Shown piece after piece: positions 23,580-35,654 of a DNA stretch of 64,000 bases. The notes under the pieces are model-generated. The model searched no databases. It was not told the origin of the DNA and saw only the letters and a program-made list of their open reading frames with translations. A program made the translations under genes and the position numbers. The DNA is taken from positions 3,721,501 through 3,785,500 of the forward strand of contig JANTQA010000076.1 of assembly GCA_027625915.1 (NCBI GenBank). The letters run 5' to 3'. The DNA comes from Anaeramoeba flamelloides. Lineage: Eukaryota; Metamonada; Anaeramoebidae. Positions within the stretch are counted from its first letter, which is position 1; every line of letters begins with the position of its first letter.

Positions 23580-24960
23580 GGGGGGTAGAATGAGAGTGTC
23601 AGATATCCTAGTATAATAAAATTACACACCAATTAAAAAAAGGAAATCAAAAAAATGAAAAAATTGATCAAAATAAAAATCATTTATTTCTTGATCTTAC
23701 TGATAAATTTAAATAAAAATCAAAAAATTTTTTGCATCATTTTCCTTTTTAAATCTTTTTTTAATCATTTTGAATATAGAATTCGATAGGCTTAATTGCC
23801 GAGAAACTTTGTAAAATTAGTTGTTCTTCAAAATATTCGAACTCTCGAGTAATTTTAAAAGTTGAGATATGAGATTTAAAAAATGCAAATTGAACTAAAA
23901 ATTTCATTAAATAAATTTGAATTTATCAGTATCTGAAACATTTGATACAATTACAGATTCTTCATTTGTTTTTATTTGACATTTTTCATGGAAATACTTG
24001 TGTTTCTTTATATTTTTGATACCATTACTTATTCTTTCTTTGGTTTTATTTTTAATTCTTTATGAAAATAATTTTGTTTGGAAAATTTTTGATTAAACAT
24101 TTTACTTTTGATTTCTAAAAAATTTTCCAAAATGAATTTAAAATTCCTATTTTCATTTAATTCACAAATTCTTGATTGGGTCAAGAAAATTGGATATTTT
24201 TTAAATATTTCTATAGAAATAAAGATTTATTGAGTTTATTGGTTTTATTTGATAATTATTGGTAATCCATCAAAATGAAAACTCAAATTAATTCTGAATC
24301 TTATGGAAATTTTTTCTCAATTTTTTTTTTAAAGAAGTTGAATATTTCAATCTTTACAAAGTTGATTTTTGATTTCGAGAATTCACTCCCTTAACTTGAA
24401 TTTTTGAAACCATTTTCTTTGTTTTCGAAAAGTTTGATAAAAATATATTGGAAAAAAGACTTTTACAAATAAAGGTTTTCAAAAAATTTTGTAGAATAAA
24501 TAATAAATTGTAATGGGGTGAAAAATTCAAGGTTATGTCTTTTTTGGGAGTCTTTCTAATTAAGAAGATAAAGGTGACAAATCTTCAAATATACTTTTTT
24601 CGAATTATTTTTTGTTATGAGTCTTGATTTCAATAAATTTATCTGGAAGGGCGTTCATTCGTGTTTGGTCTACTAAAAGAAAATATTTGTTTCAAAATAT
24701 ATACCTTTTGGAGGTATATTTTTTTGGTTTACTGTTTGATTAATTCCAATCATTCGTATAAACACATCTCTAGATCCAAAACCTTAAAATTTAATCAAAA
24801 AAAAAGTTTCAAAAAAGAAAATGAAAGATTCAACTCTGAACTACTTTGGGTTTGTTGATCTTTTATCAATAAAATAGAGTCGCGAATGACATTTTGATTT
24901 CAAAATATCAATATCAAGGGTCACTTAAAAATTCAATTTTTCCTTAAGTTACCTAATCTC
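23580..24960. repeat. TTAA-type element, diverged copy (related to 59500-60707)
   Basis: Same-order shared blocks with 59500-60707 include CATTTATT.CTTGATCTT, GGTTTT.TTTTTAATTCTTTATG, TTTGGAAAATTTTTGAT, AAAATGAATTTAAAA, TTTTTTGGTTTACTGTTTG, and CAACTCTGAA.TACTTTGG. Its outer ends (GAAGGGGGGGTAGAATGAGA on the left, CCTTAAGTTACC on the right) are less clear than those of the other copy. Small frames inside it (24661-24858) are not conserved in the second copy. Confidence 0.65.
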
Positions 24961-25783
24961 AAAAAAGAAAAAAATGTTATTATTTCCTTTTTTTTAAAAA
25001 AAATAACTAATAATTAAAAAACGAATTGGAATAAAACATGATTTTTAGAAAACAACAAAAACAACACACATGCCAAATAAGTGTAAGAGAAAAATATTTT
25101 CTCTGGGTGAAGTTTGGGTTAATGGTTGTATTAACTTGTGTTTAATTATTTTCGACATTTTTTCATTTTCAAATAAAAAATATTTATCAATTTCTGGAAC
25201 TTTTATTTCAGTTTTTCTTTAAAGTTGGAAACCCACTCAAAATTCGAAAGAATTCCATGGAATTAAATTTCAATGTCAAAAAAAGTTAATTACTAATTTT
25301 GGTGGTTGAACAAACTTTTAAAAATAAAGATCAGAGAATTTGTTATTTTCTATTTTATTTTAGAAAAAAAGATCTTTATATAATTTTCTCCTTTTATGAA
25401 AGAATTTCGATATAGTGTTGACCACAGACCTCTGAATTAAAATTATTCTTTTATTTTGTTTACTTAATTGAAAAACATTTATTTTTCGAAAAAGTGTGAC
25501 AATACAAAATCAGAAATAGAGAAACCTGAAACAAGAAACTTTTTGAGAGTTTGATTTACTTTTGTCAATTTGAGAGAAAAAAAATTATTTTACATAGATT
25601 CTAATTTTAAAAAATTCCAACTCGGGAATGGTGTATTATTTTTTGAAGACTTTTTCTTCCTGATCCCAATTTTCAAAAGTTATTTTTACGTTTCAAATTT
25701 TTTTGCCAAAACCCTTTATTTTTTTAAATTTTTCCTTCAATCTAATTGTGCTCTCCTATTCTTCAAAACAAACCCTTTCTTGA

Positions 25784-26488
25784 ATGAGCCTTGACAATAA
25801 GCTGTATGTGATTAAGAATCAGGGAAGAAAATTTTTTCAGTTCAATGTTGAAGAGGAATTAACCGATCTCACCAACTTTATCAGATCAAAAAACAAAACA
25901 AAATTATGGTTTGACACGCTCTGTGTTTCAAATGGGCTGTTTAACAAAATTCAAGACTCGAGAGTGTTTGGGTGGACAAGGCGCTCCTTGAAAGAATTAA
26001 TTAATGAATCACTTCAAGAAAATTGCCAGAAGATTAATGAAATTCAATGTTTGCTTGAAACATCAAGACAAAACACTTGGCAAAATAAGGGCAGATTTCA
26101 ATTTGTAAATGAAAAAGAACCAAAAAGAGGGATTCAAATAAAGCATAACAAGGAAGAGTGCATGGTTCAAGATGAAGTCTTACAGGACATTGAATACAAA
26201 TACAAATTTTTGAGACAAGAAAGAAAATATTGGGTAAAATTTTCTCAAATGTATAAAAATTTGTCTGATCTTGAAAAAATTTCAATTGGGCTATCAAAAG
26301 AAATAGATAACTTGTCCGTACAGACCCTCTTAAACCTTTCTGCAAAATTCCTTCAGGATCAAAAGCAAAATGGAAAACAAAACAAAAGCACAACTAAGAA
26401 ACAGAGAAATAAAACGATCAGCAACCTAACAATAGACAATAACAATCTGACGAAAAAACAAAAAGAAAAATTCTATCAACAAAAATGA
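25784..26488 (+). CDS. unrecognised coiled-coil protein (hypothetical)
   Basis: Uninterrupted 234-codon frame with richer base composition than its surroundings and an ATG that begins the compositional change. Residues 1-75 look globular (WFDTLCVSNGLFNKIQDSRV, then FGWTRRSLKELI). Residues 75-100 and 130-190 are amphipathic helices with coiled-coil spacing (VLQDIEYKYKFLRQERKYWV). Residues 190-234 are a basic, Lys/Asn/Gln-rich tail. No catalytic motif, signal peptide or membrane span is visible. The layout of short globular part, coiled coil and basic tail resembles small structural or kinetochore-type proteins, but I cannot name a family. Stands alone between repeats, with no operon-like or divergent partner. 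Confidence 0.75.
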   Translation: MSLDNKLYVIKNQGRKFFQFNVEEELTDLTNFIRSKNKTKLWFDTLCVSNGLFNKIQDSRVFGWTRRSLKELINESLQENCQKINEIQCLLETSRQNTWQNKGRFQFVNEKEPKRGIQIKHNKEECMVQDEVLQDIEYKYKFLRQERKYWVKFSQMYKNLSDLEKISIGLSKEIDNLSVQTLLNLSAKFLQDQKQNGKQNKSTTKKQRNKTISNLTIDNNNLTKKQKEKFYQQK

Positions 26489-26906
26489 TGATCCAATAGA
26501 TCCTTAGGGTAGATTTTTTAGAAATTTCTTTTATTTTTTTTTAAAAATCTTGTGAATTAGACTTTTTTTTTTTTTTTTTTTTATTTTTTTTTTATTTTTT
26601 TGCATTTTTAAATTATGAGAATTAATTGTATTCAAGGCTTTAATAATAAAAAATATCTCTTTTTTTAAATTTAACTGTTTATTTTGCCTTTTAAAATAAA
26701 AAATTATTGTGATGTCAGATACACTCTTGAGAAGAAAATTTGGCAAATTTATTTTCAATATCTTTCGAAAACTCACTTTTAAACGAAATATTTAAAAATC
26801 GAAAATAATGACTCATCATTAATTGATATGTAAGAATAACCCAATCGGTTTTTTAGTATAGTATCATTACAAAAATAAAAGATATGAAAATTTCTGATAT
26901 CAATTA

Positions 26907-27100
26907 CAGTTAGTTCCACTTTTAAGACACAAACTTTCGACAAAATTTAAGGAACAAAGAAAAATCTCAAATTAAAGTACAAAATTTGGAATTTTTTTTA
27001 CTCAAATTATTTTTCTTGAATTTTAATTTTGTGCCTTAATTTGAGATTTTTTTGTCTTAATTTTCGTTGAAAGTTTGTGTCTTAAAAGTGGAACTGACTG
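26907..27100. mobile_element. mariner-like foldback MITE, copy 4
   Basis: 194 bp flanked by TA on both sides (26905-26906, 27101-27102). Ends CAGTTAGTTCCACTTTTAAG and CTTAAAAGTGGAACTGACTG are inverted copies. Inner words AAATCTCAAATTAA and TTAATTTGAGATTT face each other, so the element folds nearly end to end. Confidence 0.86.
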
Positions 27101-27135
27101 TATTTGATCAACTTTATTTTAAAAAAGGTAGTTAA

Positions 27136-28165
27136 GGGTCAAGTCATTAGGGTGAATTTTTTGTTTTGAAATGGAAAAAAAACTTATTAGTAATTTTTAT
27201 GAGGACCTAATTAAATTCAAAAAACAACCAACCTAGGAAGTACAATCGATCTCCAAAAATCAACAACTAAAGATGAGGACAATTTATAGAAAAAATCACC
27301 AAAGATCGACACTCAATTTCCAATTAGAATGGTTATAATTTATGATTTTGAAAACAGCGACTCGAGTTTGAGAACTCAATCTCATTGGAACTTTTTGAGA
27401 TCTCGTTGATTTTTTTTCTGATTTTTTTGATTTTTCAAATGAGTTATTTTTATAACTAGAATGTTGCAAAATCCAAACTTGGTTAAATATAGAGGGTTGT
27501 AAAAAAACAATAAATTAGATTAAATAGAATTAAATCGATTTTGAACTTTAAGAAAGCAATTTGTTTTAAATTAAAGAAATTTAAGAATTTGGAAATAGAA
27601 AATGAGAAAAGATTAATGTTTTTGTTTCAAAATTTAAATTTTTGAAATTGAGAATGTTTTTAGACTTTTTTTTTTGATTGAATTTTTTGCCATTAAGATC
27701 TTGGGAATCTTTTTTTTTTAATTGTGAATCTTTTGATTGCTATCCTGCTGATTATTTTTTTTCCAAAGTTAAATTTTGTTATTTCGATCCTGTAAATTTT
27801 TTTGATTTTTTTAAGCAAGATCTTGTTAATTTTTTGTTTAATTTGACTTTTTCCAATGATCTCCTTTGATGAATTATATTTTTTGTTTGAATTTTTTGGA
27901 ATTGTAGTATCTTTTATTTTTTTTTAAAAGTTGATTTTTTGAAATTGGGAATCTATGAATTTTTTTTGTTCTTTTAGTTTGTTTGTGATTGAGATCCTAT
28001 GTGAAACTTTTTTTTTTATGGTATTTTTTGTTAATTAGATATCCATGAAATTTTTTTTTTGTTATTTGAATTTTATCAACCAAAAGAAGTGATATTTCAC
28101 AATTCTCACTTGGTGGCAGTTAACTCATTTTACTCAAAAAAAATCCACGGTAAGTGACTCGACCT
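27136..28165. mobile_element. TTAA-type inverted-repeat element, copy 2 (expanded)
   Basis: Flanked by TTAA on both sides (27132-27135 and 28166-28169). Left end GGGTCAAGTCATTAGGGTGA; right end, reverse complemented, AGGTCGAGTCACTTACC. The first 560 bp and the last 100 bp match copy 1 (5237-5921). The middle (about 27650-28080) is longer through repeated T-rich segments of the form TTTTTTG.TTGAATTTTTTG plus a short spacer. No coding capacity. Confidence 0.78.
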
Positions 28166-28503
28166 TTAAGTACAAATTTAAAACAAAAATAAATATTTTT
28201 CAAATTTTTAATACAAAAAAATTACATACAAAAAAATAAAAAAAAAAAAATAAAAAAAATTTAAAAACAAAAAAATATTATATTGTTCTGAAAAAATTAG
28301 ATTTTAAGATATTGATATAGAACATGTCAACCATTTCATTTCATTTCATTTTCTTTCTTGGTTGATTTAAATGTTTCTTTTAATTATCAAAAAAAATTTA
28401 TAATAATTTTAATTTCTTCGTTTTTTTTTTTTTAATTTTTTTTTTTTGGTTTATTATATTTAAGGCTTGATAAAAAAAATCTTCATTAAAGAGAATTATT
28501 CAT

Positions 28504-30997
28504 TTAGAAAAATTGTTCTTGACTTTTACGAACAGTTCTCATAACTTTTTTTTTGAATAATTTATAATCATCTTTAAAATCAACAGAGGCGTCAATGTTT
28601 GCTGGGCTTTCGCAATTTGGTGAAGCAAGCATAGAAATAACAGAAATTAAAATTGTTTCAACTCTATTTATTGTTGTTAAAAGAAGTCATAATATATTTG
28701 AAAGGGAATCAAAAAATCAAAATTTTAAATAAAAAGATATTACTATCCAAATAAAATAAAGTTTTTAAGAAAAATGACAAAAAAAATTGCAAAAAAAAAA
28801 GTTTTAAAAAAATAAAAATATAAATGTTGATATTCTTAGGTTACAAGTTTTTCATTAAATTTCTACCCAAATGATCATTAGATTTAATCATTTGGTTATT
28901 TTCTCATTTGAGATCTTTTAGAAATTATTCTTATTAATTTATACAAATAAAAATCTAATAACAAGAATTAAAGACTACCAAAATTTTAGTTGAAAATATT
29001 GTAGTAAAGTGTTCCAAAAGAAAATTGATAATATGGCATTTATTAATCTCATTTTCAAGATACCACAAATCTTTGTTTTCAAATAACAATTAATTAAAAA
29101 GGTTCAATTAAGGTTTCTTTCAAAATAATTCATAACAATCCACATTTGAATATTCAACCGTCGTCTTTTAACAAGTAAACCAATATTTGATCATTGAAGG
29201 ATGTGGGATTGTAATGAATTTCTAATATACAATACAATTAAATTATATTGAAATTAGTTAAATATTATTACCCTAATAAAAAAAGTTTTTTATAACATGT
29301 TATAAATATGTTGCAAAGGTGTTATAAAAGTTTAAAATGTTATAAAATTTTATAAAAAAAACTTTTATAACGTAAATGTTGGTTATAAAATGTGTTATAA
29401 AAATTGTAACATGTTATAAGCCCGTTATACAAATATTTTTTAAAAAAATATTGAAAAAATCATCATAGAAAAGGAAATTTTGTTATAAAAATGTTATACA
29501 GGTGTTATAAAAAATTTTTTTTATTAGGGTTAGGATCTTTTATTCACTGATTAAAATCATTTTGTTTTTTTGAAAAAATTTATATTTATTTCTTTTTTTT
29601 TATTATTCTTTTGAGTGGAGGAAATTAATTTCCTCTTATAGCCGCACCTTTTTTTTTTTAATTTTAGAAAGAAACCTAAAATTTCTGAAATTTTCTTTTT
29701 CAAAAATCAAAAAAAAAAAGCCATTAGGTTTTGTTGAATTCAAAAGAATAGAGTAAAATCTTAGATTTTGCTCAATTCTTTTTAACTCGTGAAAAGCGCC
29801 TACGTTTTTTTTATTTTTTGGAATTAATAGAAAATTTAATAAATTTTAGGTTTCTTTCTAAAATTAAAAAAAAAAAGGTGCGGCTATAAGAGGAAATTAA
29901 TTTCCTCCACTCAAAAGAATAATAAAAAAAAAGAAATAAATATAAATTTTTTCAAAAAAACAAAATGATTTTAATCTTTGGATAAAAGATCCTAATAGCT
30001 TAACCAAAATGAAAGGGCACCATTTGAAATGTATCTGAAGAATTAATTTAGAACATTCCCTGTTAAAATACTGTTATTTATAATTTTAATGAAAAAAATT
30101 TTCAGCTTACGGACGGTTTTCAATTATTCGGTATTCCTTTGATTTGTAATGATCTATACATTCCAAAATAAACACAATAAAAAAGTACAAATTAGATAAA
30201 TAGAGAAGTAAATTACAAAAAATTTCTTTCTTGGGAAAATCTATTAATAAAAACAGGAATACCAATACTATTTGTTGAAAAAAAAATTGAACAAAATTTT
30301 CATTCAGCTTTTCCAAAAATTTTTACAGAGATCTAATTCGAATAAAGTCATTTAATTCTTCCAATCAGTTATATTTTTATTTTCCCTTTTAGAATTGGGG
30401 ATTTTGATGGTTTATTGAATATCTGTTATGCTCTTTGATTTTTTTGTTTTTTTGTGTTGAAGGAAAATTTTAATCCTTTTATTTTACAATTAACAGTAGA
30501 TCTAATTCGGCTTCTATCCCATTTAAAGAATTAAACCACAAACATACTATTAAATTATAAAATGGGTTTTAACCTTTTTTTTTCATATTATGATTTTTCA
30601 AGTTTATAACTTTGTTTTGAAGAAGTAATTATATTGTTTGAAATACTATTATTTTCCAATTAAAAAATGAAAATTTTTAGTTCACATACTCCAAAATATT
30701 TTTCGAGTTTATAAGTTGAAGAAAACCCAAAGATTTTAAACTAATCGTTTAGAAATGATATTTTTAGACATTAAATTAAACTTTTTTAGTTAACTCTAAG
30801 ACAAAACTTTTACTCTGCTAATTTGATTGTAACAGTATTTAGAAAAAATTTTTCTTGAAATGGCAGGAAGAAATATAATGCAAAAAAAAAAATAATAATA
30901 AAAATGAAAAGATAAAAAGATATTCAACTAACGTATGAATTGGTAACCATCTTTCACTTGCTTTTTCATATCCCCACTCATCTTCACCTAATCGATA

Positions 30998-31035
<38 letters not shown>

Positions 31036-31918
31036 ATTGATAAATCTGTTTGATGTTTTTTAAAAAAAAAAGTTAATGTATGAAATAACTTACCTGGTGG
31101 ATGGAGAATTGATATACATACCTTTCCGTCAGCGTCTATTTGAAATGTTAAATTTAGGAAAGTAAACAAAAGTAAAAATCATTCTTTCAGTCAAAAGAAT
31201 TTCTTTGAAAAAAAAAAAAAAAAATCATCAAAAGAGAGAAAAATACAGATATTTGGATGCCACATATCAGATAAAAATTTCATTGTTGGTGGGTTGTTTG
31301 GATAATCGATTGGAAAGATTAATTCTGCTTTAAAATATCCACCTAAAAAAATAGAGGCAATTTGTTACAAAAAATAAACAAAAAAAAAAAACTGTTAAAA
31401 GGGCTTTGTTCACAAAAAGAAAACGAAGGAAAAAGAAGACAAAAGAAACCAAAAGAAAAGGATGTGAAAAAAAAAAAAAAAAAGAAAAGAAAAAATTGTC
31501 GAACAAACCTTCAAAGATAGTGTCTGGTGGTCCCATAACCAAAATGTCCTTTATGTTAAACATGAACCAAATAAAAAAAAAAATAATTAATTTGAAAAAA
31601 AAAGAAAAAAATTGAATTGATAAATCTGCTTGATGTTTTTGATAAAAAAACAAAAAAAAGGGAAATTTGTTACCCATTCAAATGGGTTACTCTTTCTTAG
31701 ACCAGCACTAAATCCTTCAACAGGATTTTTTTGTAATTCTGTTTTGTTTTTTGTTTTTTGTTTTTTGTTTTTTGATCCACAAAAAAAGATCAAATAATTC
31801 ATAAAGTTTTGAGAAGATCAGTCAGAAGGTGTTAATGAATTTTAAAAGTAACAAAATATAAAAGCAAACCTTTGAATTGTTTTGTGAGGAGAAGTTCAGC
31901 AATACTATTTTCAGACAT
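28504..31918 (-). CDS. UBE2G1: ubiquitin-conjugating enzyme E2, UBE2G1/Ubc7 type
   Basis: Seven exons on the minus strand join to 168 residues (human UBE2G1 has 170): 31918-31870, 31738-31674, 31548-31509, 31342-31247, 31135-31094, 30987-30933 and 28663-28504. Key segments are [10 protein letters not shown] (the UBE2G1 signature), [17 protein letters not shown], the E2 core [31 protein letters not shown] with the active-site Cys, and the acidic-loop insertion [18 protein letters not shown] specific to the G/Ubc7 group. The C-terminus is [18 protein letters not shown] and VRKSQEQFF. The family takes ubiquitin from E1 and builds mainly K48 chains with RING ligases, often in ER-associated degradation. 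Donors are GTTTGC, GTAACA, GTTTGT, GTATTT, GTAAGT and GTTAGT; acceptors CAG, AAG and four TAG. No residue looks inactivating. UBE2G1 fits better than UBE2G2. Confidence 0.96.
29271..29529. mobile_element. 259-bp MITE with TTA duplication and GTTATAA repeats
   Basis: Ends CCCTAATAAAAAAA and TTTTTTTTATTAGGG are inverted copies, flanked by TTA on each side (29268-29270 and 29530-29532). The interior consists largely of about ten spaced copies of GTTATAA or its complement. A 3-bp TWA duplication with short inverted ends fits PIF/Harbinger-type MITEs; no transposase is present. Confidence 0.75.
29531..29994. mobile_element. 464-bp foldback element with 154-bp arms
   Basis: Left arm 29531-29684 and right arm 29841-29994 are almost perfect inverted copies. 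Examples are GGAGGAAATTAATTTCCTC at the middle of each arm and TATAGCCGCACC against GGTGCGGCTATA. The loop (29685-29840) holds the AATTCAAAAGAATAGAG word also seen at 38430, 51850, 55140 and 55760. The arms contain an inner palindrome of their own. High arm identity suggests a recent origin or repair of one arm from the other. Non-coding. Confidence 0.85.
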
Positions 31919-32959
31919 TTGAAATAAAAACTTGTCTTTAGAAAAAAAAGATTAAAAAATGAAAATACTGTCATTTTCAAATTTAAAGATGAAGAGTTTT
32001 TCTAAATTTACTTACAAAGGCTATTAATTGAAAAATAAAAGAATCAGAATTATCATTCAAATTTCCACTAAAAAAAACACCTTTCAAAAATTAAAAAAAA
32101 TCATCAAGAACCCAATTCTAAAAGGGAAAGAAAGAATTTAAGCAGGTTATAAGGAATTAAAAATTGAAATGTTACCTGATCCAATAACTCTAATTTTGGT
32201 AAGAAGCTGATTGAAAATTTTATTCCATTTATTTTTCAACAAATAGTAGTGTAAAGAAGAAACGAAGATTTTCATTGAATATTCTTTCTTTCAGACCATT
32301 TTAAGTTCTTAAAAAAGAAGTCTTTAGAAAATCAACTTCACGTTGAAATTCAAATGGGAAAAATTTTAGTTGGTTTATCTTTTTTTTCAATTCTCCAAAA
32401 GCTTGGATTCTAATCCTACAAAGCTAAGATCAGAAAAAAGAGTTCAAGTCACAAATTGAATTTGCAGAAACTACAATGTATTTCATTTAAAACTCGAACT
32501 TTAAATCAGAAAACAAAGGAAATGGTAAATGAAGTGAAAATTGTTTCCCCTTTATTATTCAAACACCAGTAATGACAAAATTATTCTTGAACATCCTACT
32601 AATTGATTATTTTTCGTCAAGTTATTTTATCAACTTGAGGAGACTCAGTAATCTAAAAATTACTTTTTGTGTCTTAAAAGTCGTACTTTTATATATTTAA
32701 CTCTTTCTACTTAAACTTCTAACAAGGTTTCTATTTTATTGTTACAGAAAATTAGAATTTTTGAGTAAACAACAGACAGTATCACAAACTCGTGGTACAT
32801 AGTTAAAATCTGAGTCAACTGATTCCTACTGATAAGTATTAACAATTGTAGTTTTTTGAATACTATTGCTAAAATAATCCCTGCAAGCTTTGTAATCTGT
32901 GTAAAATTACAAAGCTGTGTTTCTTTATTTCTTGAATAATTACACCTTAAATGATTTAA

Positions 32960-33540
32960 GAAATCGATTATAAACCCTATACAAATATGATATTAGTTTC
33001 GTAAAGTTCAATTATTAAAAAAAGAAATTCATCAAATTGGAAAGGTTAAATGTAAAAAACCTTTTCAAAAAATAAAAGTTCTTTATTAGATAATTTTTTA
33101 CAAAAAAAATCATGAAAAAATTGTTAATAAATATTCATCAAATAAACTACATTTAAAAATCAATATCTCATTAAAAATCAGAATTTGAAAATAAATATTT
33201 TTATAAATTGAAGTTATCTATTATAATAAAAAAATTACTATTTTAATATTCAGTTCTATACACTAAAAATATTTGTTTTTCATCTCCATATAAAATAAAA
33301 AAAAGCAAAAAAAAAAATAAAAAAAAATTGGGACAACTGTTATGAAATTTAGTTTAAAATTCGAAGATTAAAATCCAGTTAAAAATTATAGAATTAACCT
33401 TTAAAAACATGTTTAACCTTCGATATACTATTGAATACGAATTAGAGTGTGGTATTGAAACATGATGAAAAAAAAAATATTTTATTGAAATGCCAACTAT
33501 TTACTCTTATAAACTTTGTTTCTGCCAAAGAGTCACAAAA
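32960..33540. repeat. dispersed repeat, copy 1 (also 42250-42960, 47790-48800)
   Basis: Common words include ATGATATTAGTTTCGTAAAG, TTCAATTATTAAAAAAAGAA, ACCTTCGATATACTATTGAA and GAATTAGAGTGTGGTATTGA. The counterparts in the other copies are ATGGTATTGGTTTCTTAAAG and GATGTTGTATTGG.ACAAGAAG. Diverged and without conserved frames. Confidence 0.5.
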
Positions 33541-34309
33541 ACAATTCACATACCTATTATATTTTATTATTAACCTTTGAAAGAAGAAAGAAGAAATAAG
33601 CTGTAGAATACACATCTAAGAAAAGTTTCTATATACATGAATTAAAACTAATAAAACAAAAGATTTTCTTAAGAATTGAAAAAAAAAAACAATTTTCATA
33701 ATGATCTCTTATTGAAGATTAAAGAATAATATAATAAAAAACAATTTATTTTTGAAAAAAAATTTTCACTATTTATATGTAATTTTAATAACTGGTTTTT
33801 AGTTAGTTTCTTTAGATCTGGTATCAAAAAAAAAAAATTTGTACACAATTACAAAAAAAAAATCAAAAAAGGCTCTATGAGGAAAAAATAAAATTTTAAA
33901 AAATTATTTTAACTCAATCTATGAAATATTCCCAAAAATACCGTAAAATCGAAAATACTTGATAATTTTTTTAATAAACTTGATAAAAATTTCTTTAAGA
34001 ACTTTTAAAGAACCCTAAGTATTCAAGATACACAATTACAAATAAAATAGGAATTTTATGTTTGAATTAAATTTATTATTTTGACTAAAAAATATGTATT
34101 CTTTAAAAAATTACAAATTTTGTGGAATAAAATTCAATCCGTTTTGTGAGAAAAGAATTGGTATAAAGATATCTATAATATATTTCATGATCATTGTAAA
34201 ATTACATGAACTAAGGATAGAAAATATTTTGTAAAGGCAATTTCTAATTGTATACCATTACTCCTACCTTTTTATAATCTCAAATACAATCCTAAGAAGA
34301 AAAAAGTAA

Positions 34310-34460
34310 TATCTAATTGTGAATATGAGTACCCTATCATATACAGGATCAACCAAACCCAACTGTATTTAACTTTTCATTCCATAAAAGAAATTGGTTT
34401 AATCTAACCCACTCTACCCAACCAAACCCGGCCCAGCATACCCCCCAATCATACACATTC
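34310..34460. other. C-rich patch
   Basis: In a landscape with few C or G runs this stretch carries CCAAACCCAACTG, TCTAACCCACTCTACCCAAC, CAAACCCGGCCCAGCATACC and CCCCAATC. The C content is all on the plus strand. No reading frame or structure explains it. Confidence 0.5.
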
Positions 34461-35654
34461 AAACTCTTATAATTACCATAATAAATAATAACTGGTACTA
34501 TAGTAACCAAAAATTACAAAAAAAATCTTATAGAGAGTTTAAACTTGAAAATTCAAAAAAAGTAATAACCTTTCTGAAAGTAAAATTGTTATTTTACTGT
34601 TAAAATTTATCTCTGAACATTAGGATTGTTTAGAAGTGCTTCAAATAGTTTTTTAAGTGTATATAATTATTTTCAAGTATTTTCGATTTTGGCGTATTTT
34701 CAAGGATACACTAAATAATAAAATTTCAAAAACCAATTTTAATTGTGAAATTTCAAAAATTCATTTTTTTCTTGTGATACCAATTGGAATGACCTAGATT
34801 AAAAAATTGTGGTTTATTTTTACTCTATTTAGAATTAATTTGTTGTTTTTATAAAGAGAATAATGCTTGTGTGAGTTTTTTTTTTAAAGTTCTGATCAGT
34901 AAAAGTATAGAAAAATTTTTTAACCTCAAAATTTTTTTTTGCAATTTTTAATTTTTATTGTTACTTAATTCGAAAATAATTTATCTTATCTTGTAAATGT
35001 TTCTAAACTAAAACAATACTTAAAGAGGTGTGTTGTTATAGTTTTTGTTGGATGTGAGTTTTGGAGAACATTTTTATTGTCTCTCTTTGAAAAATTGTCT
35101 TTTCTGTTGATTTTTTTATTTATAAAAAATCCCTTTGGATTTTTAAAAAGTTTTTAATTTGAAAAAATGAATTAGAGTTAAATAACAATACTCAAAATGA
35201 TTTCTACTCAAATAAAATTGACTTTGTATATAAAAAAGAATTATTTCAGATATCTAAGAATACAAATTATTGGATTTTTATTGAGATTGGCGAATGGGTT
35301 TATTTTTACAATAAAACCCCTTTAATTAATATATTTAAGAACTGATATTCCTGAAATTTTTATTCTTATAATTCTAGTAGTATTAAAAATAATAAAATCA
35401 AATATAAAATTTTCTCATGATTAGTTCATTATTAAAGAATTTCCAACAAAAACGAGGTCGATCCATTCAAATACCTCTGTTTCTTCAATTGAACTTAGCT
35501 TAATGACACAAAAAGAGTTTATGAATTATTTACAAAAAAAAAACTTAAAACTATTTTAAATTGAGTTTGATCATAATCAAGGTCTTTTTTTATATGTAAT
35601 CAGAGATTAATCAAGCCTAAACCCAAATATAATGTAAAAATTAAAACAAAATAT

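Larger units (their letters stand above)
20146..25783. other. intergenic, repeats between VPS4 and the next gene
   Basis: A CTTCT-rich tract follows the VPS4 stop at 20155-20180 and may lie in its 3' UTR. Then come AT-rich sequence to 21735, an ATGAAAATAATCCC element (21999-22492) with a related block just before it (21737-21930, also at 35655-35820), a mariner-like MITE (22808-23004) touching a LINE-like tail (23005-23050), and a repeat at 23580-24960 related to 59500-60707. No gene is supported. Confidence 0.6.
26489..28503. other. intergenic between the 25784 gene and UBE2G1, two elements
   Basis: The convergent space between two genes. It holds homopolymer tracts (near 26562-26600), a mariner-like MITE (26907-27100) and, 35 bp further on, a 1030-bp TTAA-type element (27136-28165). 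The remaining 340 bp before the UBE2G1 stop are A/T homopolymer-rich and show nothing else. Confidence 0.65.
28664..30932 (-). other. UBE2G1 intron 6 (2269 bp) with nested elements
   Basis: It separates IH from T-V-E-T in the last part of the E2 fold; the other five introns are 106-166 bp. It contains the MITE 29271-29529 directly followed by the foldback 29531-29994. The outer sequence (near 29220-29270 and 29996-30070) resembles 48786-48950, so both elements seem to have entered an older repeat. Confidence 0.85.

Noticed and set aside
31330-31802. Overlapping open frames on both strands inside the UBE2G1 region
   Set aside because: They cover UBE2G1 exons 2 and 3 plus T-rich introns; the spliced E2 explains all conserved pieces.
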